Positions 1-8,470 of a DNA stretch of 34,749 nt are shown here, one piece after another. The notes beneath the pieces are model-generated. The model searched no databases, was not told the DNA's origin, and was given only the letters and a program-made list of their open reading frames with translations. The first letter of the stretch is position 1. Every line of letters begins with the position of its first letter. This DNA is from Anaerolineales bacterium UBA2232. GTDB lineage: Bacteria > Chloroflexota > Anaerolineae > UBA2200. The stretch covers positions 3,882 through 38,630 of the forward strand of contig DDYO01000143.1 in NCBI GenBank assembly GCA_002348045.1. Reading direction: 5' to 3'. Made by a program: the position numbers and the translations under genes.

Positions 1-156
1 GCACTTCACAAGTGCATGTCAACGTTGCTGTCAGATGCATGAACGAGGCGATCGCTGGGCTGCTGATGCTCACCAGCAACAGGCAGGTTCACCTCGTCTT
101 CAAGCGGGCAGCGTTCTGCGCTTTCATTCTAGAACCGCCGGACCGCCCGAAACTGC

Positions 157-1419
157 GTGAACTATGCAGAAAAGTCGCATCGTAGTACGATACCAATTGG
201 GGGATGGCTCGCGGAAATGAGCGCAGGGGATAGGCGGAACCAGCTGTGTTGCAGCCCAGGTAACGGGCCTGATGATCAGAAGGCGTGTCGTGCTGGTTGT
301 GGGCACGAAAGCCTCAGCTGTCTCCTTCAGCGCATCGTCGACACGGCTGATGCTGCAACTCTTGGCGAACTCGCCGGAAGGCGCACGGTCTTTAGTGCAG
401 GTAGCGCGCGATCACTGTTGCTTCCTCAGTTTCTAGATCGCCTCCGTGACAGGGCGCGTGCAGGTAACGCACCTAACTCGCTGGATATGGCCGACTGGGC
501 GTATGACCATACCCTCGACAAGTTCACCAATATGCCTTCTTCGGAGAAACCGGTGGGGCCTGACTGCCGCAACTACTACAGGGCGGTGCTCAGGCTTGTC
601 GATCAGTGGAGGCAGGAACACTCGGTCGCTGATCCGCTGGTGGAGGAGGCCAAAACGGCCGAAATCCTGCAGAATATGGTCGTTAAGCACTTCCATCTCA
701 GCAAGCTCGACTACTACCGTCGGCCTCAGGCCAGCGCCCGACGCTATGTATGGCGAGCGAAGCGAGGGCGGATTGTCCTGCATTGTCCGGCCCACATCAG
801 CGGCCACCAACTGAGGGGATGGCTGGAGGCAACCTTCCCCAACGCAGATCCCACCGTGCCTGGGGAGTGTGAACGCATCGAGCGATCGATTGAAGATGAA
901 TTTGGCTCCTTGAGATCTATCTCCTGGGAGGAGAGCGATATCGAGGCTACCTACCGCTCTGACACGCTGTCTCCATCAGCCGTTTTGATGCAGAAGGAGG
1001 AGGCTGCGGAGTCTACAGCTCGGGCGGGGCGGTTGGCCAGCCTAGTAGCGGATGAGAAGGTGCAGCGTATTGACAGACAGCGGCCAGCAATCCGGCGGCT
1101 GGGCAGGGAGCGCCTGCGTCTGCTCATCGGGCGTGTTTTCAGTGACATCGCGGATGGTGAGTACCAGGATAGTGCGATCGCCCGTGCCTTTGGGCTCAGC
1201 AAGCCGACGTTCAGTCGCTTCGCCGGCAGCAATTGGTCGGTTAGGCTGTCTGGCCCTGATCAGCTCTCGATTCCCGATCTGTGGCGCAATCTGGCCCACA
1301 TCATGGCCCAAGACCCAGAATTCCTTGCTGCCGCAGCACGGGCAGGGGTTCTTGCTCGCCTATCAAGGACTCTGACAGCAATGGGCGAACGGCTGCAGGG
1401 GAGCGAAGATGAACGCTGA
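157..1419 (+). CDS. Unknown protein with C-terminal HTH-like segment (possible regulator)
   Basis: First gene of the left-arm operon, 420 aa from a GTG at 157. An ATG at 217 is an alternative start; neither has a strong Shine-Dalgarno, so the start is uncertain. I do not recognise a named family. The middle (about residues 90-240) is alpha-helical and charged. Near residues 325-365 there is a helix-turn-helix-like stretch reading SAIARAFGLSKPTFSRFAG, like the DNA-recognition region of sigma-factor-like or transposon-type regulators. The N-terminal 60 residues are Cys-rich and low in predicted structure, supporting the later start. The stop overlaps the next start by 11 bp, so the two genes are probably translationally coupled. 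A regulatory or DNA-binding role is inference. Confidence 0.6.
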   Translation: MNYAEKSHRSTIPIGGWLAEMSAGDRRNQLCCSPGNGPDDQKACRAGCGHESLSCLLQRIVDTADAATLGELAGRRTVFSAGSARSLLLPQFLDRLRDRARAGNAPNSLDMADWAYDHTLDKFTNMPSSEKPVGPDCRNYYRAVLRLVDQWRQEHSVADPLVEEAKTAEILQNMVVKHFHLSKLDYYRRPQASARRYVWRAKRGRIVLHCPAHISGHQLRGWLEATFPNADPTVPGECERIERSIEDEFGSLRSISWEESDIEATYRSDTLSPSAVLMQKEEAAESTARAGRLASLVADEKVQRIDRQRPAIRRLGRERLRLLIGRVFSDIADGEYQDSAIARAFGLSKPTFSRFAGSNWSVRLSGPDQLSIPDLWRNLAHIMAQDPEFLAAAARAGVLARLSRTLTAMGERLQGSEDER

Positions 1420-2152
1420 GAAGGATCGCCTCTACTTTATTCGTATGCTGATGAATGCCTGGGAGAGCAATGATCGCTCAGCCGCGCTGGTGGATGCGCT
1501 GCTCGAGATCCGCCGTCTGGGTCAGCAGACTTCGTATAAACAACCTTATGCGAACTATCTGCGGCTGCTGGAGAGTGTGGAAGAGCAGATGCTGGCTGAT
1601 CCGGCATCGGCCAAGTCTCACTTTCAGGACCTGATGCAGGAACTGCTCACCGCGATCGTCACGAACACTTGGGAAGGGAAGCCTGAGGACAGGGAAGCGC
1701 TGTTGCAGCTGTGCGAAGAGCAGCCCTTCTGGAAAGACGAGCTCAACAGGCTGAGACCTGAACTGGAACCGTTTCTGGCACCTACTCTTCCCCTGGAGTT
1801 GCGGCTTGAGCGCACGGGCGGGGTTCAGACTCTTGTCCAGGTCCCGGAAGGGGCCCGGGACGTCTCGGTACCCAACATTGCACCAGGCCAATACGTGCTG
1901 AGCCTGTCGACAGGAAGGGTCATCTGGACGGGCGCGATCCTCCCCGCCGACGTGCTGTGGGCAGAGGCCTATCCGGGGCGGGACGTGGTACTGGCAGCCC
2001 AGACAGGTGAGTTGGGCGAAGAGGCCACACGCACCGAGCGCCTGCTCGACGGTGAGCTGGAACTGCATCTGTATGCCGGTCTGGAGAGCGGTACGATGCG
2101 CATACTCAGGCCAGGAAGCGGCACAGGTGATCGGAATGAGAGTTCCCGCTGA
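1409..2152 (+). CDS. Uncharacterised operon protein, 247 aa
   Basis: I do not recognise this gene. It starts with ATG inside the last codons of the preceding gene and ends 17 bp inside the Lon-like protease gene, so it sits in a translationally coupled set. The N-terminal half (about residues 1-125) is alpha-helical and acidic. The C-terminal half (about 125-235) is beta-rich, with strands such as LPLELRLERTGG and GQYVLSLSTGRVIWTGAIL, resembling a small immunoglobulin-like or jelly-roll-like beta domain. There is no signal peptide or membrane segment. The fixed position just upstream of the protease suggests a partner or adaptor; this is inference from context only. Confidence 0.6.
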   Translation: MNAEKDRLYFIRMLMNAWESNDRSAALVDALLEIRRLGQQTSYKQPYANYLRLLESVEEQMLADPASAKSHFQDLMQELLTAIVTNTWEGKPEDREALLQLCEEQPFWKDELNRLRPELEPFLAPTLPLELRLERTGGVQTLVQVPEGARDVSVPNIAPGQYVLSLSTGRVIWTGAILPADVLWAEAYPGRDVVLAAQTGELGEEATRTERLLDGELELHLYAGLESGTMRILRPGSGTGDRNESSR

Positions 2153-3851
2153 CCAGCAGCAATATGCCATCGGCCGGACCCAAGGCCTCGTGGTCTTTGG
2201 AACGGGTAGTGATGCCCGCGGTCTACTGCTGACGATCAATGCCAGGCCGGTGGAGCAGTCCGAAGGCTCTCAGGCGAGGCTGTCATGGCTGGGCTCGGTG
2301 ACGTTCCAAGCGTCTGCCAGAAACCACCTGGCTTCGGTGGTGCTCTCGGTGGTGGACCGGGTCGCGGAACTGCTTGGTTTGACTCGCTCGGACTACCAAC
2401 TGTCGTGCGCCAATCCGGGTGCTGCATCTACCTTTGACCTGGGCGCGAGCATCACGGGTTTCTCGGCCGATGTTCCCATCCTCCTCGCCATGCTGTCTGC
2501 TGCGCTGCAGATTCCCCTCATGGACGGACTGGCTAGCACGGGTCATGTAGCATCAACGGAAGGGGATATTGCCCAGGTGCGAGGCCTTCCGGAGAAGATT
2601 GAAGCAGCGCTGGTGTCAGGAGCCGTGCTCAATTTGATCGTTCCTGCCGTCGAGGGAGACGCTTCCGTGCGGGCCTTGACTCCCCGTGAATACGACAGGG
2701 CAAAGTCCGGCATTCGACAAGCTCAGAGCGACATAGAGGTGGCCCAAGTGAGCGACATCGAAGGATTGCTCCGAGCTGCCTTCTCGGAGGAGATGCTCGC
2801 GTTGGGAAGCCTATCCAGCGGCTACTACTTCACTGAGGTGCAGGTTTCAGATTCGGGCAGCCCCGTTCTGCGAGCCGCCGCGTACTTGAGGAAGGACAAT
2901 CCCGGGCGGTTGTGGCGATCCGTCGAAGCCGGGCTGTTGGCCAGGGACTATGAGCGGGCGAAAGCCCTCTTGGCTGCCTACGCCAACCATCATTTGCGGA
3001 TACAGAAGTACCCGCCAGGTTTCGGTGAGCGACTGTGGTCCCTGGTAGTATCGGTCCCGCCTAGGAGACGGAAGGACCAGGGCTTCTTCCCGCTGCTGCC
3101 CATGCCTGTGTGTGTTGGGCTATCCAACTTGGCCGGTGAGGCAAACTACCAGGACGTACGTTTGCTCTATCGTGCCTCCTTCGGGGAGGATCTCACCGGT
3201 GCCGAACCACGCGCGGTGGCCAAGGAGGCCCTGCCCGGGGTGCAAGAGGAGAAGCAGACCGCTGCGCCTCCTGCGAGTCCCCTGGAGGTGCTGTTGGCCA
3301 GGATATCCCCACAGGCCATCGCAGAAGAGGTAGGGCTGCCACTTGATGAGGCTAGGGCTCGCTATCAGATGGATACGGTAGTGGTGAAGGATGCCGAGCA
3401 GTTCAACCAACATTTGGTGTCTTTCTATGCGCACATCCTGCGGCATACCCATGAGGCCGTTGGCACGCTGGACCCCGTGGCGCTGCTGGGCGAGGTCCTG
3501 GACATCCTGGAGCGAGCCTTTGCTCAGGAGGGTGGGTACCGCGGGGCGGTGGCCGAGGCCACGGACGGCACGCGTGGCGGCCTGCGCTTCATCTACGATC
3601 GCCTCACCGAGCAGCTGAAGCGCGAAGCAGTGGAAAGATACGTACACCTGGTCTTCACCGAGACGATTGATCCTCTGGACTGGGAGGCCAAGGTAGCCCT
3701 GATGTCGGAGCTTCTGGTGCGAATTGGCTCGGCCCTTCCTGCGGAGGTGAGAGAGCAACCGCCTCAGCGCTACGCCGCGGAATACGAAACGATCATACGA
3801 TACTATGTAGATTCATTGGATCGAGTCGCACAACGGTTGAAAGCCCTTTAG
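2136..3851 (+). CDS. AAA-less Lon-type (S16) Ser-Lys protease fused to repeated helical domain
   Basis: 571 aa from ATG at 2136; upstream in-frame residues overlap the previous gene and look spurious. Residues about 60-260 resemble the proteolytic domain of Lon (peptidase S16). A serine lies in GFSADVP (Ser110), matching the GPSAG motif, and a lysine in LPEKIEAAL (Lys154), matching LKEKLLAAH. Their 44-residue separation is close to the 43 between the catalytic Ser and Lys of E. coli Lon. No AAA+ ATPase or Lon N-domain is present, so substrates must be delivered another way or be unfolded already. The C-terminal third (about 400-571) is a helical domain with DGTRGGLR, LKREAVER and QRYAAEYE motifs, found again in three neighbouring genes. 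Protease activity is a family-based prediction. Confidence 0.75.
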   Translation: MRVPADQQQYAIGRTQGLVVFGTGSDARGLLLTINARPVEQSEGSQARLSWLGSVTFQASARNHLASVVLSVVDRVAELLGLTRSDYQLSCANPGAASTFDLGASITGFSADVPILLAMLSAALQIPLMDGLASTGHVASTEGDIAQVRGLPEKIEAALVSGAVLNLIVPAVEGDASVRALTPREYDRAKSGIRQAQSDIEVAQVSDIEGLLRAAFSEEMLALGSLSSGYYFTEVQVSDSGSPVLRAAAYLRKDNPGRLWRSVEAGLLARDYERAKALLAAYANHHLRIQKYPPGFGERLWSLVVSVPPRRRKDQGFFPLLPMPVCVGLSNLAGEANYQDVRLLYRASFGEDLTGAEPRAVAKEALPGVQEEKQTAAPPASPLEVLLARISPQAIAEEVGLPLDEARARYQMDTVVVKDAEQFNQHLVSFYAHILRHTHEAVGTLDPVALLGEVLDILERAFAQEGGYRGAVAEATDGTRGGLRFIYDRLTEQLKREAVERYVHLVFTETIDPLDWEAKVALMSELLVRIGSALPAEVREQPPQRYAAEYETIIRYYVDSLDRVAQRLKAL

Positions 3852-3870
3852 AAAGGTGGTGCCGTTTCAC

Positions 3871-4449
3871 ATGAGCATAGACAGAATCCTGCACGAGCTG
3901 GATGAACGGTACATCGCCCAACTCATCGCCATACCTCATGACGAAGCCCGCTTGAGCTACGCCCTGAACCGCAACACGGTCGGCGACTTTCGTGAGTTTG
4001 AGCGCATCATCGGTGACTACTACAACTATCACTTCACTCAGTGCGTTAGCCGCGGGGGAAGGCTATCGTCATCGGAGGCGATGGGACGGGCAAAGGAGAT
4101 CATCGAGGCCGACTATCGTAGGCGGGGCGGTGATATTGTCAGTGCCTACAACGACGCCCATGACGGCACCAACGGTGGGCTGCGTGCCATCCTGGACATA
4201 GTGGCCAATCAGCTAAAGACCGAGGCAGTGGAGCGGCACGTCAGCCAGGTCTTTGACCGCTATGTGCAACCCAACTCTTGGGAGGACAAGGTGGAGATCA
4301 TGCGCCAGTTCCTTGCACGTACAGCGCAGCACCTGGCACCCTCGGTTCGCGTTGACCAGCCAGAGCGCTACGCCCGCGACTACCAGGAGCTCATTACGGC
4401 CTACATGGATGCCTTGCAGCGCACCTCCTCGATCCTGAGACGGCTGTAG
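3871..4449 (+). CDS. Stand-alone copy of the repeated helical domain, 192 aa
   Basis: Starts at ATG 3871, about ten bases after an AAAGGTGG Shine-Dalgarno and 19 bases after the protease stop; in-frame GTGs at 3856 and 3859 overlap that ribosome site. The protein aligns by eye with the C-terminus of the Lon-like protease: DGTNGGLRAI, LKTEAVERHV, VFDRYVQPNSWEDKVEIM and ERYARDYQELI all have counterparts there in the same order and spacing. It is helical, highly charged, and lacks membrane segments or obvious catalytic motifs. A plausible role is a structural or adaptor subunit partnering the protease-fused copy; this is inference. The family is not one I can name. Confidence 0.7.
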   Translation: MSIDRILHELDERYIAQLIAIPHDEARLSYALNRNTVGDFREFERIIGDYYNYHFTQCVSRGGRLSSSEAMGRAKEIIEADYRRRGGDIVSAYNDAHDGTNGGLRAILDIVANQLKTEAVERHVSQVFDRYVQPNSWEDKVEIMRQFLARTAQHLAPSVRVDQPERYARDYQELITAYMDALQRTSSILRRL

Positions 4450-4471
4450 GCGGCGGCGCGAGGCGCGGGCT

Positions 4472-5050
4472 ATGGCTACTAAACTTGAACGCCTGCTAAG
4501 CGAGATCCATCCCTCGCGCACTCTCGATGAAACGTCCGCCAGAGTGGACAGGGCCGCCGCCCGGTTCGGTCATGCCAGGGCGGTGGTCACGCATTTCGAC
4601 GAGTACCAGGAGCTGATTGGTCATTTCTTCGCTCAGGTGGAGAGCGGGGTACTCAACACGCCACCTCTGTGGCCTGCGCACAAAGAGATGTACGTGCACC
4701 GTGCCCAACAGCTGTTGAACGAGGCCTATGGGCATTCTGGCTGGAAAGCTGGGTTTGAGATGGCTCGCACGGGGGTCGAAGGAGGCTTGCGCCAGGTGCT
4801 AGCCACGCTGGCAGAGCGCATGGCGCTGATGTATGCCCACAACGAGATACACGCTCGAGTCTACGCCTGGTGGGAAGGCCGTTCGGTGCAAGAGCGGCTG
4901 GCAGCTGCCGATGAGTACCTCGACGAGTACGGACATCTCCTACCCTCAGAGCTGACTGAGGGTGGCGCCTGGCGCGTCAGGGGCAGCTTCCTCGACGTGC
5001 TGATGGAACACCCATTCCTCATCAGGCGGCTGGGCCGATTGGGGAGGTAG
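4472..5050 (+). CDS. Second stand-alone, divergent copy of the repeated helical domain, 192 aa
   Basis: Starts 22 bases after the preceding gene and has the same length. It is more divergent, but the order of elements is retained: an EYQELIGHFFAQV helix, then TGVEGGLRQVLATLAERM corresponding to the DGTxGGLR helix, then the region around RSVQERLAAADEYL corresponding to the WExKVxxM helix. The final RYAxxY segment is only weakly recognisable. Divergence among copies within one operon suggests duplication followed by specialisation, for example into subunits of a hetero-oligomer. No catalytic motif is seen. Confidence 0.65.
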   Translation: MATKLERLLSEIHPSRTLDETSARVDRAAARFGHARAVVTHFDEYQELIGHFFAQVESGVLNTPPLWPAHKEMYVHRAQQLLNEAYGHSGWKAGFEMARTGVEGGLRQVLATLAERMALMYAHNEIHARVYAWWEGRSVQERLAAADEYLDEYGHLLPSELTEGGAWRVRGSFLDVLMEHPFLIRRLGRLGR

Positions 5051-5133
5051 GATTGCGAAAGAGAGGCGTTCGGGCTTCCCGAGGGATTTTACAGCCCCGC
5101 GTCTGGTGAGTCGAATACCGAGGACACGCGTTT

Positions 5134-5147
5134 GGACCGTGCGGTCC
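5134..5147. promoter_or_regulatory. Perfect inverted repeat in the intergenic gap upstream of the ATPase gene
   Basis: GGACCG and CGGTCC separated by two bases form a perfect 6-bp palindrome in the 266-base gap between 5050 and 5317, the only sizeable gap in the left-arm operon. There is no T-run after it, so an intrinsic terminator is unlikely. An operator or processing hairpin is possible. No convincing promoter boxes were found beside it. Confidence 0.25.
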
Positions 5148-5316
5148 CATCATACCTTGGCTAGTAGCCTTTGAACGAGTGGTGACGTGGGAGCAGTGGA
5201 CTACAAAGGACGGCAATCAGTCTCGACATGACTTGAGCGAATCCCTCACCTGAAACCGGTTGGCGTATTACCCCGCAAGGAGAGCAGAATCACGTGCTTC
5301 TTGCGGAGGTCTTCGG

Positions 5317-7809
5317 ATGCCAACTGTCGAACAGGCCTTGGTTGCCCGCGCTGGCCCCTACATTCTTGCCTCAAGAGCCAGGGAATTCCTCGAAACGGCC
5401 GCCAGCGCCGGGTGCACTCCGGTCCTGGCACCCTATCCTGTAGAGCTGGAGCCGTCCTTTCTGGACCTGACTGCCGTCAGGGCCGGCCAGAACCTTCCAA
5501 CGAGCAACGATGGGCATCTGCTGTGGCAACACTGCGGTGACTCGGGAAGCGCAGAGCCGCAGCGGTATCAAGTCTGGGTCCCCGCTGAAGCTCCCCTCGA
5601 CTGGACACGCGCCGAGCTCTTCCTGAGACAGCTCCGTCCTCTCTCCCATCGGATGGGACTTGAATTCGCCGGCAATAAAGCTGAACTAGTCCTCTGTGTC
5701 GTGGTGCATCCCCAAGATGTCCCCGTTCTGTGGGCCGCATTCCGAGCCTGGCAGCCTACGTGTGAGCTCTCGCATCTCGACGGTTCTCACTGTCCCGGAT
5801 GGCAGGCACAAGAAGACCTTGCGGTGCTGGTGCGTGACTACTACCCTCCGCCTCCCTACTCCCATCGATTCACCAGCCCAGAGGAACTGCGGTTGTCGCC
5901 CCTTGAGGCTGTTCTAGCAGCCTTGATGGAGATTGCCCCTCCCAGTGCTGGCCTCTATCAAGTGCTGTTCCAGCCCGTGTATCCAGACCACGACTGGCAC
6001 CGCAATGTCCAACTCCTGTTGGATCTGGAGTATGCCATCAAGCTGCTTTCTGGCTCGCATTTGGTGCCGGTCCACTCAAGCTACCCGCAGCAGGCTCCTT
6101 CTGGCGATCTTCACCATATGGCTCAAGACACCCAGTCCAAGGCTCATAACGACAAGCCTTTCTACTCTGTGGCGGTCCGGGTTGCTGTAGAAGGCCCTGA
6201 GCACGAACTGCCGGCATACATGGCAGCCCTCGGCAGCCCCCTCGCCCTCTTTCAGCACGGGGGTGCCCCACTGCGATTCCTGACAGAGCAAGACTACAGC
6301 CAGGTCTTGTCCGGAAGCGAGATCGGCACGATGCTGGATCGGGCCTCGACCTACCGCCCTGGCTTCCTGTTGAACTCGGCGGAGCTATCAGGGCTGGTGC
6401 ACCTGCCTCCGGGAAGCGCTCTCTCAAGCCGAGAGGCTCCGATGGACCTCTTGGAGACCCTCCCCGTACGAGATACCGCCCTAATGTCCGGGACGCCGAT
6501 CGGGACATGCAGCCTAGCTGGTGAGGAGCAGGCCGTGTGTATCCCGCCCGATATCCGGCCTCGCAGCACACATGCCATCGCACGCCACGGAATGGGCAAG
6601 TCAACGCTCCTGGAACACATGATCCTGCATGACCTGAACCAGGGGCATGGGGTAGCGGTAATGGATCCTCATGGAGACCTGATCGAGCGCCTGTTGTGCC
6701 TCATCCCAGAAGAGCATGTAGACCGAACCATCTACTTCGACCCTGGCGACCCTGAGTGGGTCCCCTTGTGGAATCCCCTGAGCCTGTTCCCTGGTCAGGA
6801 CATCAGTCGCACTGCTGATGATCTGGTATCTGGCGTGAAGAGCGTGGTTCAAGGCTGGGGCGATCGGTTGGAGCATCTGCTGCGTCACGGCTTCTACGCT
6901 CTGCTGCACCTACCTCAAGCTACTTTCCTGGATCTGTCGGACCTCCTTCGTCGAAAGAGCGAGGATAGCGAGCGACTCCAAAGAGTGATTATGGAGAGCC
7001 TAGACAACGATACGGCACGCAATTTCTGGAAGTCTGACTTTGACCGATATGAGGAAGCTGCACTGAGCCCTCCGAAACACAAGCTGAGCAAGCTATTGGT
7101 CTCGGGCACTACGTCCCTCATGCTCTCACAACCTGAGAACCGCATCGACCTGCGAAGCATCATGGAGAGCCAACAGGTACTGCTAGTGGACCTCCACAGG
7201 CTGGGTCCCGAGACGCGGCAGATCCTGGGTTCCTTTCTGCTGTCGTTGATGCATACTGCTGCGTTGGCGCGCAGCGCACTCCCCATATCAATGAGGCATC
7301 CTTTCCACATCTACTGTGATGAAGCACACCGGTTTGTCACCACGTACCTGGAGGATGTTCTCGTAGAAACTCGCAAGTTTGCCGTGGATGTTACGCTGGC
7401 CCACCAATTTTTGCGCCAATTTCACGCGAGCGAGGTAGATGCCCTGGCGAGCGTTGGAACCACCATCATCTTCAACGTGGATGCACGGGACGCTGCTGTG
7501 CTACTGAAAGACCTGCGCGGCAAGATAGGGGTGGAGGATCTGATTTCCCTGGAGGTAGGAGAGGCCATAGCGCGCATCGGCACCCATGTTGTGCGCCTCA
7601 AGGCTTACCCTCCGCGTAGGCTCCCGCCGACGAACTACAAACAGCACATACTGGATCGGTCTCACAGCAACTACTGTCGCAGGGTGCAGGAGGTACAGGA
7701 GTCACTCCGCAAGCGCGGCAGGCGCTGGGAGCAACCTTTGACACCCCTGACGGATGCTGCTGCTGATCCTGGCCGTAGCGAGGAGTTCGAATACGATGAG
7801 TTCGAGTGA
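5317..7809 (+). CDS. VirD4/TraG-HerA-like P-loop ATPase, 830 aa
   Basis: Start set at ATG 5317 because GGAGGT lies six bases upstream; the frame is open further upstream but has no comparable ribosome site. Residues 1-400 form an unrecognised N-terminal region. The C-terminal half is a DNA-translocase-type ATPase: ARHGMGKST as Walker A, AVMDPHGDLIERLL typical of TraG/VirD4 coupling proteins, TIYFDPGDPEWVPLWNPL after it, and IYCDEAHRF as Walker B with catalytic acidic residues. The Walker A has Ala at the position of the usual first Gly. No N-terminal transmembrane helices are seen, unlike conjugative coupling proteins, so a soluble DNA- or protein-pumping ATPase is more likely. Its neighbours are helical-domain proteins and a primase. 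Confidence 0.8.
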   Translation: MPTVEQALVARAGPYILASRAREFLETAASAGCTPVLAPYPVELEPSFLDLTAVRAGQNLPTSNDGHLLWQHCGDSGSAEPQRYQVWVPAEAPLDWTRAELFLRQLRPLSHRMGLEFAGNKAELVLCVVVHPQDVPVLWAAFRAWQPTCELSHLDGSHCPGWQAQEDLAVLVRDYYPPPPYSHRFTSPEELRLSPLEAVLAALMEIAPPSAGLYQVLFQPVYPDHDWHRNVQLLLDLEYAIKLLSGSHLVPVHSSYPQQAPSGDLHHMAQDTQSKAHNDKPFYSVAVRVAVEGPEHELPAYMAALGSPLALFQHGGAPLRFLTEQDYSQVLSGSEIGTMLDRASTYRPGFLLNSAELSGLVHLPPGSALSSREAPMDLLETLPVRDTALMSGTPIGTCSLAGEEQAVCIPPDIRPRSTHAIARHGMGKSTLLEHMILHDLNQGHGVAVMDPHGDLIERLLCLIPEEHVDRTIYFDPGDPEWVPLWNPLSLFPGQDISRTADDLVSGVKSVVQGWGDRLEHLLRHGFYALLHLPQATFLDLSDLLRRKSEDSERLQRVIMESLDNDTARNFWKSDFDRYEEAALSPPKHKLSKLLVSGTTSLMLSQPENRIDLRSIMESQQVLLVDLHRLGPETRQILGSFLLSLMHTAALARSALPISMRHPFHIYCDEAHRFVTTYLEDVLVETRKFAVDVTLAHQFLRQFHASEVDALASVGTTIIFNVDARDAAVLLKDLRGKIGVEDLISLEVGEAIARIGTHVVRLKAYPPRRLPPTNYKQHILDRSHSNYCRRVQEVQESLRKRGRRWEQPLTPLTDAAADPGRSEEFEYDEFE

Positions 7810-8470
7810 CGGAGCCTGCTCATCCAGCCTGCAACTCCTGGATTGCCTCAGTGAAGCCCTCAATCCTGTGGTGTTAACACAGCAGGTCCTGGAACCGATT
7901 GAACGGGCTACGGATGACTTCCAGAGTACCCTGGCACTCGGTGACACCAGGGATGGTTTCCTGACTGTGATGGGAGACTTTGTCGCCCACCTCTTCTGGG
8001 AAGGGATGTTCCCTCCGGTGCAGATGTCACCGACTCATGCTAGGACGAAGGCTTTGCAGCTTCTGGAAGATCAGTACGAGGGCGTGTTTGCTACAGGCTA
8101 TGCCGGGGCATATCTGGATGCAACTCGCGCCGAAGGGCCAGGGCTTGGGGCAGTGCTAGTGGAACTCGCTAGCCTGATTGCCAAGGAACAGGTACGACGG
8201 CGCGGCGCCTCGGTACTGGCGACTCTCATCAACCCTGGGGATTGGGCCGGCCAGCTGCGGCTGGTAGAACAACTGATCGTGCGTTTGGGACCACACTTGC
8301 CCCCACATTTGGCCGGACGACCAGCCGAAAGCCTCGTCTCAGCGTACCGTGAGCTTCTGGCCTTGTTCCTGGAAGCTGAGGGCTTCCTGACCAGCACTCA
8401 TTTACTGAAACCAGCCTCCGCATTGCTCCGCAATGAAAGCAGAGAGAACCAGGGCGGGAGGCGCAGATGA
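7796..8470 (+). CDS. Fourth copy of the repeated helical domain, 224 aa
   Basis: Start chosen at ATG 7796, preceded by AGGAG and overlapping the ATPase stop by 14 bp; the frame also opens slightly upstream. Correspondence to the other copies is seen in FLTVMGDFVAHLFWEG, EGPGLGAVLVELASLIAKEQ (the DGTxGGLR helix), NPGDWAGQLRLVEQLIVRLG (the PxxWExKVxxM segment) and ESLVSAYRELLALF (the RYAxxYxxxI segment). It is the most distant copy and carries a roughly 50-residue N-terminal extension. Its stop forms an ATGA overlap with the primase gene. It may couple the ATPase to the helical-domain subunits; that is inference. Confidence 0.65.
   Translation: MSSSDGACSSSLQLLDCLSEALNPVVLTQQVLEPIERATDDFQSTLALGDTRDGFLTVMGDFVAHLFWEGMFPPVQMSPTHARTKALQLLEDQYEGVFATGYAGAYLDATRAEGPGLGAVLVELASLIAKEQVRRRGASVLATLINPGDWAGQLRLVEQLIVRLGPHLPPHLAGRPAESLVSAYRELLALFLEAEGFLTSTHLLKPASALLRNESRENQGGRRR

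Noticed and set aside
1..15. GCACTT-CAC-AAGTGC hairpin at the window edge
   Set aside because: Short, at the cut edge of the window, with no neighbouring promoter or T-run; significance cannot be judged.
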